This document shows positions 31,150-44,121 of a stretch of DNA of 60,000 nt, one piece after another. The DNA is from Lineus longissimus (taxonomy: Eukaryota; Nemertea; Pilidiophora; Heteronemertea; Lineidae), in assembly GCF_910592395.1 (NCBI RefSeq), contig NC_088317.1:16246001-16306000 (forward strand), in the 5' to 3' direction. Position 1 is the stretch's first letter. Each line of letters opens with the position of its first letter. Made by a program: the position numbers and the translations under genes. Below the pieces are notes generated by a model, which saw only the letters and a program-made list of their open reading frames with translations, ran no database searches and was not told the origin of the DNA.

Positions 31150-33806
31150 GATCGCGGCGCACTGAATCGGAGTTATCAGCCAAACTTATCTCAGCGGAAC
31201 AAATCTACCATAATGAACGCCCAAGGTGATGAGGTGGTGGGATCTTTGATCTGAACACTGGGGGAGAGCGGCGCGCCATCTCCCTCTGGGGCGACCATCT
31301 GCCAAAGCACTTGTCGGCTACCATCCTATCCAGGACACTGAGCTCATTTGATGAAAATAAAAGATCTTCCGTTAATTAGCTATGGTGGAAGATTATCTAA
31401 TCAAGTTTTTGAACTAACATTTGTCAAAGTTATTTGGTACCTGATATTGTAGAATTAGCTCTTGTATTTGATGCTCAAATGTTTCTGAGTAGCAGTTTCA
31501 ATTGTTTCCCTAGTAACGCTTCAATTACAATTGCCTTTTGATTCAGTTGAGTGGGGGAGTTTAAAGAATCTTTGGTACCATCATATTGCGCCAGGGCTGG
31601 GAAGACCACGAGAGTAGAAACGATATTCAGGCTCATAGCCTGAAGGCCAAGAGTTACATCTTTGTCAACAATAAGTCATGGGAATGTCGAGTACTAAGTA
31701 CCCAACTCTGCAGCTTCACCCAGGGGTCCAGAAAGGTCGTCCAGTGGCTGATTTTTTCTCTTTGATAGCACTTACTGGTTCACAGGACCAATTTAACCCT
31801 TTGAATTCACTTCTTCAACGAACTGGCCTGGGGGATCAAAAAGTTTAGCAGGAAGGAAGACGCAAAGGCCACAGCCCGATTCCTAGAATAATTTGATGCT
31901 GCGTTGAACGCTAAGAAGAAGAATTCACTTCTCACTTTATTCGGTTGTTTGTCGATTTCTGAATGTTTACTTTTCTTCCAACGGGGGCATGGTCGTCTGC
32001 TCATGTCCCAGAGAGCTCCACCTGCTCTCATTCTCATCCCTATAACTCGTAATGCCTCCGTGATCAAATCAACTCCAGAAGATGTCACAATTGTACGAAT
32101 CCAATTGAACGAAATCCATTTTTTCAACTCGAAAGATTTTTAGAAATTTAATTTGGTTCTTGTGTTTCTTGCCCCGGGGTAAAGCCATCTGTTTTCGATT
32201 TTCATTTCAACAAAGATTTCGAAGATTCGCAGTGCATTATGAATTGTTTTCTGTACATTTTGCAGACATTTTTCAAGCCAACTTGACATGGCTCCTCACG
32301 TCTGCCAAATTGAGCAGGAGCTTCAGTCGAGCAATGAAACGTGATTGCGTTTGCAAAACTAGATTATTGCATTTGTCGACCGACTAAAAAACAGAGGCAC
32401 TCTAATTTGAGGATGCAGTTTCTGTGTTTGTTTTTTGAAATAAAAGTTTTGCTACTGAATGAAAATAAATTGAAGACTATCTCCTACAAAGTTTAAAATT
32501 GCTTTTGAAAAACCGGACTCTTTTACATTTGCTGCTCTTTAACATTTGCCACCATGAAGAAAGTTACTCCAAGACATCACAAATCTGACGTGATTCCTCA
32601 GAATACACAAGATTCAGCCATCAGGAAATGCTGACTGGTGAAGAACCCTGGCATTGTGCAAACCTCATTGATATTCCAATCGGTTCTCAATAATCCTTCA
32701 AATGCACAACTGATATTTCGTAGAACTGATAAGTCACTTTTATTATTCTCTTCCTGAGTTCTAAACATCACTAGGATGGTCAAACTTCTCCAGCTGCTAC
32801 ATGAATACAGTAAAGGAAATGACGGACCCCTACAGAAAAGTGATCACATCAATAGGAAAACTCATCATTATTCAAGACCATTCCTAAACGATCCTTCAGA
32901 CCTGCCCCCCTCCCGTCCGAAAAACTGACCACTTTGTTATCGGGTGCAATATTCATTGCTCTTCCAGACCATTTCTAAACAATCCTTCAAACACGCACCT
33001 GATAATTCTTCGACTTGACAAGTCACCTTTTATATTTCTTCACTTGACCTTAGTTCTTGATACTAGGGATGAATAACAATGGAAACTTCTAATCTCCTAG
33101 AAAACTGACCACTTTGCAGAGAATGCAGAAATGGAGATAATTTGGTCCAGTTTCTCTCATTAACTAATCCGTCCAAATCGCCACCCATTGTAACAAAGCC
33201 TCGACAAAAGGAAGACCGTCAATGCTCATCCTGACAACGTTTTCTAATTATGGGATGTAACGTGACACCACTTAATTAGCAGGAAGGAAGTACGCGAACA
33301 CGTTGACATAAAATGGCACTCGCAATCTTTTTTGTGGCACATCCTTGAGCGCAGCACGTGAAAGAAGAACCACAGATAACGACGTCTGTCCAAATGATTC
33401 GAACATACCTTTGCGATGACACACACCATTTTTATGAAATCTGTCTAATCAGCATAATGTGATCTTCCACGCCTTTTTTGCTCAATCCTTGATGTTCATC
33501 ATCATCATGCAGAAAATGAGCGGTATTAATTCGTTTTCTTGATGCGCCATAGAAAATGAGGAAGAAATTATTTTACCCGGATGAGTTTGGTGCTGGTTTA
33601 GTTGATGATGGACTTGATGTGATCAAATTACAACCTTTTTTCTGATCTGTTTGACCAGGATTTGATACCAGAGGTATCAGTTGTCACACCAAACAGTACA
33701 GAGTATAGCTAAAATGAGGGCCTAATCTGAGCAATTCGACAAGGGTTGAGAGAGCAATGACAGTCCCACCCAAGCTATCTTTGGCCAGACAAGCAATACC
33801 AATATT
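31150..33806. other. 2.6 kb with no recognised feature
   Basis: No host gene, transposon end or array seen on either strand. Frames at 31807-32127 (minus) and 31904-32143 overlap and lack known domains. Confidence 0.4.
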
Positions 33807-34029
33807 TGTGACTCGCTCTACCAAAACTAGGCGCTTGTCGCATCTGAACTTGACAGGTTGATACGGACTTGTTGTTTATTTCCCTATTGTAGACCTTTTG
33901 TGAAATCTATTACAAACTGATTTGGTCACATTTCACAAAAGGTCTACAATAGGGAAATGAACAACAAGTCCGTATCAACCTGTCAAGTTCAGATGTGACA
34001 ATCGCCTAGTTTTGGTGGAGCGAGTCACA
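33807..34029 (-). mobile_element. 223-bp foldback MITE, copy 4
   Basis: Same length and ends (TGTGACTCGCTCTACC), centre oriented as copy 2. The flanking duplication is TT (33805-33806 and 34030-34031). Confidence 0.92.
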
Positions 34030-34649
34030 TTTTCATTTGTGATGATGCATCTGAAACGCACAATCATTATTCTTGTGTGATACTGTGTCAACACAATTAA
34101 GCTTGTTGAGGAGAGCCTGTACTTAAGACAGATTTTACATGTAATAGGGCAAGGTGTAACAGACATAGCTTAACTGGCTTAATAGGGTCGACACAGTACG
34201 TGATGTGTTCATCACCCAAACAAGAAAGTTCATGCACCAAAAATCCTATAAAGGTGTTTTAAGAATTATCACATTCGGTTGCCTTGTTTTCAAGCAAGAC
34301 TCAAGAAAACGTGATGATTTGTAAATAATGTTGATATCTGTAGTTCTCATCGCGTAGAATGTCAATATTACTGTAAGCTTCACCTACAGCAGAGCAACCT
34401 TCGGTATGGCATACGCATTCTTTGGCCGGTTATCAGCAAGCCCATTGCTCTACACACCAGTTATCAGAATGCATTTATCACAAGACTCTCTTCAAGTTAT
34501 GCTCCGCAAGTTGCCGAACCTTTACAGTCCTAGTCCGAAGGTGATGTTAAATGGAAGCGTGCATCTTCCTTTTCGCTAGAATTATTACAAGGATATCAAA
34601 AGCATACCGTGACTAGTCTACTGCTACCATGATATCTGCACTAGCTGGA

Positions 34650-35030
34650 AACCGCGAGCTCCATCACATCAGAATTTTGCCATTTTGCACAGTATCCTCC
34701 TGGGGGAGGTGTCTTGTAAGATAATGGGTCGTGAACATTTGATGTGGAAGTGAGCAAGTGTTTAGGGGGCCGGCCGTTCATTCCGTCACACCAAACATTC
34801 CTGGAAGGCAAAAGGTCTCAGACTTCACGAACCTTGCGGTTAAGGTGGTGCTACAGATACAGTGATGTCTACACTTACTCCAAGCCGGGCTCCACCACAT
34901 TCGAATTCTGCCATTTCAAACCGCATTCTCGAGGGAGCTATGTCTCGTAAGATAATGGGCAGTGAAAATTGGATGGGGAAATGAACAAGTTTTGAGGTGG
35001 CTGACAGGTCATTCCGACACAGCAAAGCGG
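34650..35030. repeat. Diverged tandem duplication, period about 238 bp
   Basis: TAAGATAATGGG with flanking CTCCA(T/C)CACAT and GTCATTCCG-type blocks occurs near 34650-34795 and 34889-35026. Confidence 0.7.
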
Positions 35031-36926
35031 TCTTGATGGAATGGTTGCGTGATCATAACATGGCTAAGAGGTCTAACCCGCCATCTGAACATTGTGGTCA
35101 TGCAAAGTGTCGATGCATTTGATTGAAAACGCCAGTAGAGGACCAGGTTCTCTGCTGAATCAATGAGCAGCCATTGACACCAAAGATGCATCACCAAATT
35201 CAAACATGATCACAGCCTTCAGCTTAAAGTGAATTTCCCACGAGCAATACAATTGCCTTTCCGCGTCTCAGTCAGTGTCAAAGTAACAGATCCATCAAAA
35301 AGTCACACACGCAAGTATCTGAATTGAACCCTTTTGCGGGCTCTATTGTCCACATGTGCATCAGACCAAATCTAGCTAACTGATTTGTGCCAGACTTTTT
35401 AACAGGAAATGAGAAGGTGCATTTTCACTCCCCAGGAAAATGTAAAATGAACACTGAATGGCTGGTCGTGCGAAGTTCCCTTTAAGAGCCTGGAACGGGT
35501 AGAGAAAACTTTTGGCCATTCAGCGCTCTATCTTGCAGAAACCAGACAAGCTCCAGGTTGTTAGATGAGAACAACCAACAAAAGATTTCTTTAGATTAGG
35601 CTACCAAATCACTACATCTTTTCCATCTCCCCATCTGCCCTCGAGAAAACCACCAACTTTTTTCTTCTAAAATCTCAGAATTCTATTCACAGCGAGAATC
35701 GCTTCATCATATTTACCAAGAGAGCAAGCGTCTGCTTCTGAAGACACTGTGATCTTTTTATCGAGCAGACGTTTACTCAGGATACAGTTTCACAATCCCT
35801 CCGCTTCACGCCTCTGTCCCGATCATCACCAGCTATTAATCTCAATGAAAAGCATCCAAAGCCATAATGGGCCGATCCCTGTCCAAACACTTTTTGTAGC
35901 GATGATTTATTAAGGAATTCTCGCTGTTAGCCTGCAAATGGGAATTTGATACTCTTGCCTTCATCAAATTAAATCTCAGATGATTGGGATCTACAGTGGT
36001 GGAGCGGCTCAAGGGCCTGACTATCAGCTGACCAAAAGTACATGGTACACTTCATGGTCCCACAAGTTTCAGCCAAAACATTTTCAGCAAAACATCGACG
36101 GTTGGCAACATATGCAATTTGAACTTGCAGCATCAATTCATGAAACATATTCCCATATTTTCAAATAAGATTCCACGCTGATCAGAGCATGACAAGTAGC
36201 AGACTGTTAATAACACCTCTATGACCTAACAGGTATTTGGAGTGTCTATCTGACTACTTAGGCTTAAGATATCCTACTACTAAAACTTGGCGGGACACCC
36301 TGTACATTTCGCTACACAAAATGTATGTAGATATGGGGCAAATCGATGATTATACTCTGATCATATTTTAAGCGGGAGTTAATCGAGAGTCTACACAGGG
36401 TAAGGCGCATTAAAAGCGCATTACATCAAATCTCAGTTTGGCTAGAAATGAGATTTGATTACATTTCAGCAAAATATGCACAGGTTTTTGGTCCAGGTAA
36501 ATATTAAGAGCGTGCTATATCACTGCACACCTTTCATCTGTAAGATAGACTATTTACCTGTCAATTTTCATACCACGCTGAGAAAACATCTCATGAGATT
36601 TTTTTGCAAGGCAAAGTGATTTGGCTATAAATCAATGCATATACTCCAAGTCCAATGAGCCAAACTGTTCATCAAGTTCGAAGATGAAGTCATACGAGTT
36701 TTGAATACCAGGGGGAACTTCATCAGATTTGGTGTAGTAATCATGTAATTACCTTGTGAACTAAGAAATGCTGATAATTTGCAAGATAGTTTTGGATGGG
36801 GACAGGAGAATGGGTGATTGGGTTAGTTTGACAAGCACAGGAAAAGGTGAAGGACAACTCCTTTGACCATGGCCCATTTGTTCAACACAAGTTTTGTCAC
36901 TGACACTGGCCATTACCAACTTAGTG
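35031..36926. other. No feature seen
   Basis: About 1.9 kb of unique-looking DNA. No coding exon, RNA gene or transposon end recognised. Confidence 0.4.
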
Positions 36927-36930
36927 TTAA

Positions 36931-37257
36931 AGTGATACTATGATGTGATTTACAACTTAGCGGAAATACGTCTGTTTTTAATTGTTGATCACAAATGTAA
37001 AGCTCAAATTTTCCATTTTTGATTAGATTTATCATAAAATCGCTGAATGTAAATCACCGCGACCGCGAAAATGTTCATGTTGTGACGTCATCAACGAAAA
37101 CGGCATCGAAGCGAGCCGTCCGGGCGGGATTAAACCATCAATTTCTAGAAAATGTGCATTTCGATTCGAAAACCTTACCGATTTATGAGAAAGTGACATA
37201 GTCATTTGTCAAAAACAGCTAAAACATTATATGGTGAAATTTGACACGAGTCACCCT
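36931..37257 (+). mobile_element. 327-bp piggyBac-like MITE, copy 1
   Basis: Begins AGTGATACTATGATGTGATT after TTAA (36927-36930) and ends GACACGAGTCACCCT before TCAA (a mutated TTAA). Internal CRE TGACGTCA. The 60-codon frame at 37019-37201 is shared by copy 3 but is broken in copy 2. Confidence 0.85.
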
Positions 37258-37689
37258 TCAAGACTTTGAACTTAACTGAAGGCTATAACTCCAAGTGAAG
37301 TTAATGCCAGTGTTAGTGACAAATCTGTTTTCAACAACAAGGCCCTGGTATGATTTGGACCAAAACCAAGCCCCTAAAAGAACATCTTAGATGCATTCCC
37401 TACCACATGATGCACAACAGAGGTTGAAAATGAACAAAAGTCGCAAGGCGCCGAGCCAATAAATGCCTCATCCGGCCTCTGACAGTTACATTAATAAGGT
37501 ATCCACTGGGTAAACTTGGTGACAATGTTTTTATTAGTGGGCATTCAGTTGACACCATGCCACAAATGAAGTTCTGAGTTCACATGAGCAGACGGACAAT
37601 ACTTGGGACAGGACATGACATTTTACTTAAGATTTGTCAACAAATTTTCCTATAGTCTGGAGAGAAAGAAGGTTACATGTGGATAGGAG

Positions 37690-38020
37690 GATTGAGGAGC
37701 CTCATAGCCTAGTGGTTAACACTGCTGGCTACCACGCAATAGGGCCCGGGTTCCATCCCGGGGAGAACCCAGGATTGTATTTCTGGATGAACCGGCGTGG
37801 CTTTCAAGGAACTAAAATTCTTGGCTCTTCACAACACGTACATTAACGTATGAAATAGTCGAGGGTCTGTCGGATGAGACTAAAAGCCGTGGTCCCTTGT
37901 ACCTGAGTGTCTATGCCAGGGCAAGTAAAAGATCCCACATAGGTGGACAGTAGCCTATAGTGGACTCCATACCTCCGGCAAAAATCCAATAGGGTTACGA
38001 CGCCGGTAATGATGATGATG
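37690..38020 (+). mobile_element. Full-length tRNA-derived SINE
   Basis: Head GAGGAGCCTCATAGCCTAGT, A box TAGCCTAGTGG, B box GGTTCCATCCC (one change from consensus). The body includes GGGCAAGTAAAAGATCCCAC in complement to the shared central domain. Tail ATGATGATGATGAT. Sister of the copy in the RYK intron at 16072-16390. Confidence 0.88.
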
Positions 38021-38624
38021 ATATGATAGGGGCTGCAGCATTCTTGATTCGAAGTGAGAACTTAGCTTATGACCAACTGGTCATAAGTAAACATCCCTTT
38101 TACAGTTTAAGAATGCAGCAGCATGTGCTAAAATTCAACAAAATTTGGCAACAAAGGCCTAATTTTGGTGAACTTTATGGAACTAAAGTATTCCAAAAGA
38201 TCATATTGAAAATTTGTGGCACAAATCATTTCTGAACAAACTATAGGACTATCTAAGTAAGATTCCACTTGAAATAAATGTTTGCCAAAATGCTCAATGA
38301 GGTAATATGAGTCGGTATAAATATTTGCTTAAAAATCGTCTCCATTTTTGAATGTTTGCGGTCGGAAAACACCAAGAAAAATATTGCTGGTTTAATCAAT
38401 TAGGCATGTCTTTAATGTCAATATTTTAAAGAGTTTGCTTTATGAAGTCCAACATTTACTTAAGCTTCATATCAATACCACCCGATTGTTGGTTGAATAG
38501 GCTAAATCCAATTTTTTGGGCAGATATTTGAAACGCCTGGAGTAGTAGTACGCTAACGAAGTTGTGGGGTCCCAATGTTGGCATTTATCCCAATTGAGTT
38601 CGATTTTAACCTGACAGCTAACCA

Positions 38625-39268
38625 TAGAAGGGTAATTTCAATATCTAGCTATTGGGTGGAATATCATTCTTTGGTATGACAGGACGTGGAAACTTTAGGG
38701 CATTTTTCAAGAGAAGCCTTCACTTAAATTTGGCCAATATCAAGCCTTGACACTGAAATTGCCCCAAAACCCACGAGAAACTAATGATTTTCAGGAAAAT
38801 CAGCACAAATACAGCAGGATACATACACGGTATGGGATAAGCTCACCTCTGCTAAGAGGTGAGCTAAAAAGGTAATTTCAATATCTAGCTATTGGCTGGA
38901 ATATCATTCCTTGGTGTGACAGGACCTGGAAACTTCAGGGCATTTTTTAAGAGTACAGTCATCACTTAAATTTGGCCAATTTCAAGCCTTGACACTGAAA
39001 TTGCCCCAAAACCCACGAGAAACAAACGATTTTCAGGAAAATCAGCACACATATAGCAGGATACAGGAGTTGGCCAATACCAAGCCTTGACACTGAAATT
39101 GCCCCAAAACCCACGAGAAACAAACGATTTTCAGGAAAATCAGCACAAATATAGCAGGATACAGGAGTTGGCCAATACCAAGCCTTGACACTGAAATTGC
39201 CCCAAAACCCACGAGAAACTAATGTTTTTCAGGAAAATCAGCACACATATAGCAGGATACAGGAGTTG
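38625..39268. repeat. Tandem repeat with terminal hairpin cassette, four partial units
   Basis: Units near 38625-38867, 38868-39065, 39067-39157 and 39158-39265 share GCCTTGACACTGAAATTGCC and CAAAACCCACGAGAAAC. Only unit 1 ends in the hairpin cassette (38826-38867), whose stem is AGCTCACCTCT/AGAGGTGAGCT. Confidence 0.88.
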
Positions 39269-39713
39269 GCCAAATATGCTATTTGGAATTGCGCTTCGGC
39301 TATTTTAATTTATAATAAGACAGCAAGACAGATACCCCCCCCCCTCGACTCATTAAACAGGCCTCGTCAATAAAGGGTCAAAGCATAATGCATTCATCGG
39401 CACATTTCAAGTCGAAATTGAATCAATTGGTGGTGGAACTCCATGTCTGATTATTCTAATGAAATCCTACATTTTCCCGACGTACACAGATGAGCAGTGA
39501 ATCTCTATCCAACCTCAAATCATGTGCTAGCAGGTCTGAGACTGACTCATACCTGGAATTAGTCAAGCTGGCTTCGAGGCAGGTAACTGCAGCTGCTGAG
39601 TGGAACAACGTCCCTCTGGGTGCAAAACGGAAAGTGGTGGTGTGGTACAGAATTGCCATGAGTTACAGGATTTCGCCTGATCACATTCAGTGGAAGGACA
39701 TTTGTGACACGGT

Positions 39714-39809
39714 CCCCTCCCACAAATGTGGAACGCTCTGCCGATAAGAACTGCCAACAATATCAAGAGTTTCAAGACCTTTCTCAAGACATTCCTCTTC
39801 AACTACTAG
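39714..39809 (+). mobile_element. LINE ORF2 C-terminal fragment
   Basis: In-frame PLPQMWNALPIRTANNIKSF then KTFLKTFLFNY and stop. The WN-LP-R...SFK..LKTFLF pattern is the conserved C-terminal tail of many non-LTR retrotransposon ORF2 proteins. Upstream frame is not recognisable, so it is a dead 5'-truncated copy. Confidence 0.7.
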
Positions 39810-39834
39810 AAATTGACATCTTTAGGGGTAGACG

Positions 39835-41176
39835 GTCGGGGGGGGGGGATTTCCGGGGCCCAAGACCAATCACCAGTGCGTTCTGCTGACTCGAGGGTGG
39901 GATTATCTACCTCATTTCCCTCCTGAAGATAAAGATTTCCACCAAGCGAATAAAAGAAATTGGAATGACTCAAGCATGGTCTGACCTTTGGTGTATAGTG
40001 TTTTAGCAGAAGAGTTTTGGCAGGCCACTACTCACAACTCCCAACCTTTTCTCGATTTTGTTCTTTTGCTCAGCCATTTTTCACAAGTGGCCAAGGGATT
40101 TCCATTTAAAATAAACAGGGCGCTGTGCCCTGCCTTTTTCAGGCCGTGCACTTTCCGGCCCAGCCTTTTCAGATTTCTAGCTGAAACTCTCCTGAACATC
40201 AACAACATTCTGGCTATCGCAAGTTTCAACTCACAATATGTACCTCAGCTCCAAAACACACAAAACTCATTGAAAATCAAAGCAGGATTTCTCGATACGT
40301 AGCCAGGCTAATGAACGAGAAATCTTTACCTGCAGAACGCCAGGATATACCGACCAACAATCACACAATCGTGCTATGTTCTGGTACGAGCTCGTTTGGT
40401 AGCACCACTCCAAAGAGATGGTCACGCTGAGTGCCGCCTGATCGAGTTTACCGATTTCTCGCTAGCAAACCTTATAGCATTTCAACCAGCACAGCAGTAG
40501 GCAGAATGCATGATTCCATACGTTTCCTGAAGAAATGTACGCTCACTGAGATGCATAGATAGGTCTGAATCGATGTACATTACAGGCTGTTTGTTGTGAG
40601 AAGGTTTTGCATGATGTGATGGGGGGGGGGGGGGGAAAAAACAGGGATGCCAAGAAGCTTTTAATAGGCAAAAAGTCTGGAAAATTTCGTTTTTGGAGGT
40701 TAAAAATGTTGTCCTTCGATCAGTAGTCTCTTGCACAAAAATACCTCTAAAAGCTTATTTTTGGTACAATTTTGAAAATTAAAAGATCCACAGAGACTTC
40801 AGACAAAGATCTTTCCATTTCATCTATAGAATTTAGCATCTAGTTAGAGTAAAAAGTCTAAAATCCGCCTAAAATCGGGGAATTTGACATCCATGAAAAA
40901 AACTCGGGGCATTTACATTGCTTGAGTGGATGTGACAGATTTCGTTTGATTGTGGTAAGCATGAGCAGTTAACGTCATCTTCACCAAATTATCAGGAGAT
41001 TGAGGTGATTGGAGTTTTTGAAATAGCGGTCATGGCCAATTGTCTCATTTTTCCTCTATCAAGACGACCAGAATGGCTCATTATATGTCATGATGGGCCC
41101 AATGAACTGTAATGAGAATCCAGGACACAGATAAGATGGCAATGGTTAAAGCCAAAGAATGAAATGACAGCGCTAA
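39835..41176. other. Low-information DNA with G-tracts
   Basis: G runs at about 39838-39847 and 40621-40635. The frame at 39988-40302 has no recognisable domain. Confidence 0.4.
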
Positions 41177-41436
41177 GGCCACGTGTTTTTTATTTCTTGG
41201 TTTACAGGACTGACCGACTTGCTTTTTTGGGATTTAGGAAAAAAAATAAAATCTGAAAATCATCAATTTTTTATTTTATTTTCCACCCGACCCATCATAA
41301 TTAGATAAAATAATGAGAAATAAAATAAAATCCACTGTATAGAGCAGTGTGATAACCAATGTTTGTGCACTTTCACAACTCATCATACATTTTTAAAAGC
41401 TCTTGCCGTAAACCAAGAAATAAAAAACATGTGGCC
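41177..41436. mobile_element. PIF/Harbinger-like MITE, 260 bp
   Basis: 29-bp terminal inverted repeats starting GGCCACGTGTTTTTTATTTC, with 28 of 29 matching between 41177-41205 and 41408-41436. Flanked by TAA on both sides (41174-41176 and 41437-41439). AT-rich core, no coding. Confidence 0.9.
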
Positions 41437-41504
41437 TAACTCTCAAAGTCAAAGCAGATCGATGCATGAATATGTTAAGATGAAAGATTACATATGTAAT
41501 CCAA

Positions 41505-41735
41505 CATGTCCCTGATAGCATTAGCATGGATCATTCCTTAATTTTAAGTAGAATCCAAAACACAACTCAACTAACAAAGGTCGAAAGGGAAGGCTAAGAG
41601 GATGCCCTAAGTAATCCTTATGTCCTTGGCTAGCATTAGCATAGATCTTTCCTAAATTTTGACTGAAATCCAAAACACACTCAAACAAGGAAGGTCAAAA
41701 TTGAAGACTATAAAGAAGATGCCCTCAGTCAATCT
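41505..41735. repeat. Diverged two-copy tandem repeat, about 118 bp
   Basis: TAGCATTAGCAT, AATCCAAAACACA and GATGCCCT occur in the same order in both halves. Confidence 0.75.
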
Positions 41736-42061
41736 CGACTCTCTCGAGCAAAAGGATGCATCAATTTAAAATGTTCAGGTTTAGGTAAGCATTAGCATAG
41801 GATCTTGACCGGATTGGTATCTAATTGAGATTTAATCCTCACAAATCCAGTCAAATTGCAGGGTTTTCACCCAAAGATTTGAGTATTTGCCCTTGAAAGA
41901 TGAAAGGATTTTCTTGCATGCCTCGGAGATGAAATGCTGATCCTTCAACATAAGAGTTGCTTTTGCACAGACTTTGTGTAAATGGCTACTAAAGCCCTAA
42001 AACATCGATATCAAAGCCATGACAAATTGTATAGTTTCTTCATCTTCTACTTCAGTAGCAT

Positions 42062-42335
42062 TCATGCTACACTTGGATGTGTTTTCTCCATGGAGTTTTC
42101 CTCCTCCAAGGTGCGATGAAGGTTTTTAAGTGCCACTACCTTTAGGCACCAGTTAGGTTTCATGGCCTAGTGACTCCATCTTTCACCAGAGGTGGAGTCC
42201 GTAGCTACTCGTGTTTCTCACTCGGAGGGGGTCTTTTGCTTGCTCTGACAAAAGACATCAGGCACAAGATGAGGCAGTGGTAATCCTGCAGGGAGTCGAA
42301 CACACGACCTCCAGATTATGAGCCCAGCAATCTAA
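42062..42335 (-). mobile_element. SINE with a different tRNA-like head
   Basis: On the minus strand the B-box-like region GTGTTCGACTCCC precedes the shared body TCTTTTGCTTGCTCTGACAA (plus orientation) and the 3' block TTTTCCTCCTCCAAGG. The body is homologous to the SINEs at 16.1 and 37.7 kb, but the head differs. Its start has been duplicated (CGACCTCCAGATTATGAGCC at about 42305 and 42371). Confidence 0.65.
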
Positions 42336-42522
42336 ACCATTATTTCACTTGATATTATAAACGATATATTTGTGAACCCACGACCTCCAGATTATGAGCC
42401 TAGCACTCTAAACCATTATTTCATTTGATATTATAAACGATATATTTGTAATAACTAGAAAGAGTACATGCCTCGGAAAGTCTGCAAATGGACTTTTATG
42501 CAACTTCACGCATCCAAGTCAA

Positions 42523-42795
42523 TTGACATCAAAGATACAATGTAAATGCGAGTCTTCAGAGAATCAGATAAGCATTAGTGAGGATCTGTACAAAACTGTG
42601 ACTGAAATCGACAACACACGTCAAACTGCTGAGATCAAGTCAAGACTTCTAAAAAATCTAACAGCAACTCGATCAGAATACCAGAAAAACTTGACAAAAT
42701 ATAAAAAGGTGAACGGCCGGCAAAGAACAACTCGAGTTCATGTAAACGTTAAGAATATACTTAGGAAAGTCAGCTTCCAATTAGCAGTTGCTTAG
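42523..42795 (+). other. Unassigned 90-codon open frame
   Basis: A Lys/Glu/Asn-rich frame (ISEDLYKTVTEIDNTRQTAE and so on) with a coiled-coil look. No known family, splice context or codon bias convinced me. It could be a diverged transposon fragment. Confidence 0.2.
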
Positions 42796-43861
42796 TGTTT
42801 GGTGAAACAGTAGCCAGTGTTTGGAAGCGCTGACAGGGCAGCATGCTGGTTTGACGGCATCCGTCACTGCTGGAGTAGCCGGATGGAATTCCAGATGTGA
42901 CCGGGAGGTGCTGCGTCGAAGGTAGACCATGGCGCGCCAGAGTAAGGAAGGAATGGCCCACCATCAGACAATGTTGACGCAGGAAAAAAAGCGCTGGAAT
43001 TTCGAGATATAAAATTCCAATGATAAGTTTGCCAACGAAAATTGGTGCACTTTGGCAAATTTTTGGAGCAGAAAAAACTACAAACTTGAATTCATTTCCG
43101 GCCACCCGACTGAACAAACAAATTTCAATTTGCAGCCAAATATTTTGCAAGAATATCGAATTTGACTTATTGTTCACATTCACTGGTCTAGTTTTTAAAA
43201 GTGGGAAAGATCTGTATGGAATTTCTCCTGCAAGTAAACTGTACAAGTATCATCCCAGAGTTTGTTCTTTTCGTTTGGGTGGTTATGTACCGTGTTTGAA
43301 AATGTGGGAGTGTAACTGAAAAGGTTGCATCAGGCGTCAGTGTCACGGCTACGAATGAAATTAGTCTCCAACACATTCAAAACGACCAACTGAACACAAC
43401 ACGCCGAAACATAGCAGGACACTGCAACCCCCGGTGTGACCACCATCGTGTGGCCTCAGATCACGACAGCCATTTTTGTGTATTTCAAAATGAACAAATC
43501 CGGTCCCCAAGTACGAATCCTCCGTTTGCCTCGGGACCATTCTTTCGGTATCTCCTACAATAATACGTGTGACAAAAGCGCTCACCCCATGCCCATCAAG
43601 ATCTCGGGTTTCAATAACATTCGAAGTGTACAAAGATGGCTAAAATGAACAATAACGTGCGAGGTATACAAAGGCACCATCATATCTGACATCAGCGAAT
43701 AGATAGTGCTAATTTCACGATAAGTTAGTCAGGATGCCCAGTGCATCTCATACACATTTTAGTAAATTTATCTAAGGATGTTACAGAATACTCAATGTGA
43801 AACGAATAATATTTTTACAATTTTTACAAAGGGTTTGTACTGTTCAAGAATCCTCCCCCTT

Positions 43862-43940
43862 CTCCTTCAGGGTTCACGCTGCACTTGGTGTTGTTTTTCT
43901 CCACAGAGTATTCCTCCTCTAAGGCGAGATGCTTTTGCCA
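43862..43940. mobile_element. SINE 3'-body fragment
   Basis: TTTCTCCACAGAGTATTCCT followed by CCTCTAAGGCGAGATGC, the same block as at 23622-23705 and 42062-42150. Confidence 0.6.
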
Positions 43941-44121
43941 ACAATTTTGGCCAGCGGGAAGAATGATATGCCGTCTTTAAATGCGGTCTGTTGATTCAAA
44001 TGATATTTGAGACCACTTCTAAGAAATCTCTTCCCTTCTGGTGCTAGGAAAACACCAAAGTACTGCACAGCTAAAATATATCCGGCCTAAAAGTATACTG
44101 CATTAATCAATCGAACACAAA

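Noticed and set aside
37019-37201. 60-codon frame recurring at 51793-51611
   Set aside because: It lies inside the 327-bp MITE and is disrupted in copy 2; the recurrence comes from the transposon.
42523-42795. Novel coiled-coil protein gene
   Set aside because: Only one open frame, no splice or promoter support; kept as an unassigned low-confidence frame.
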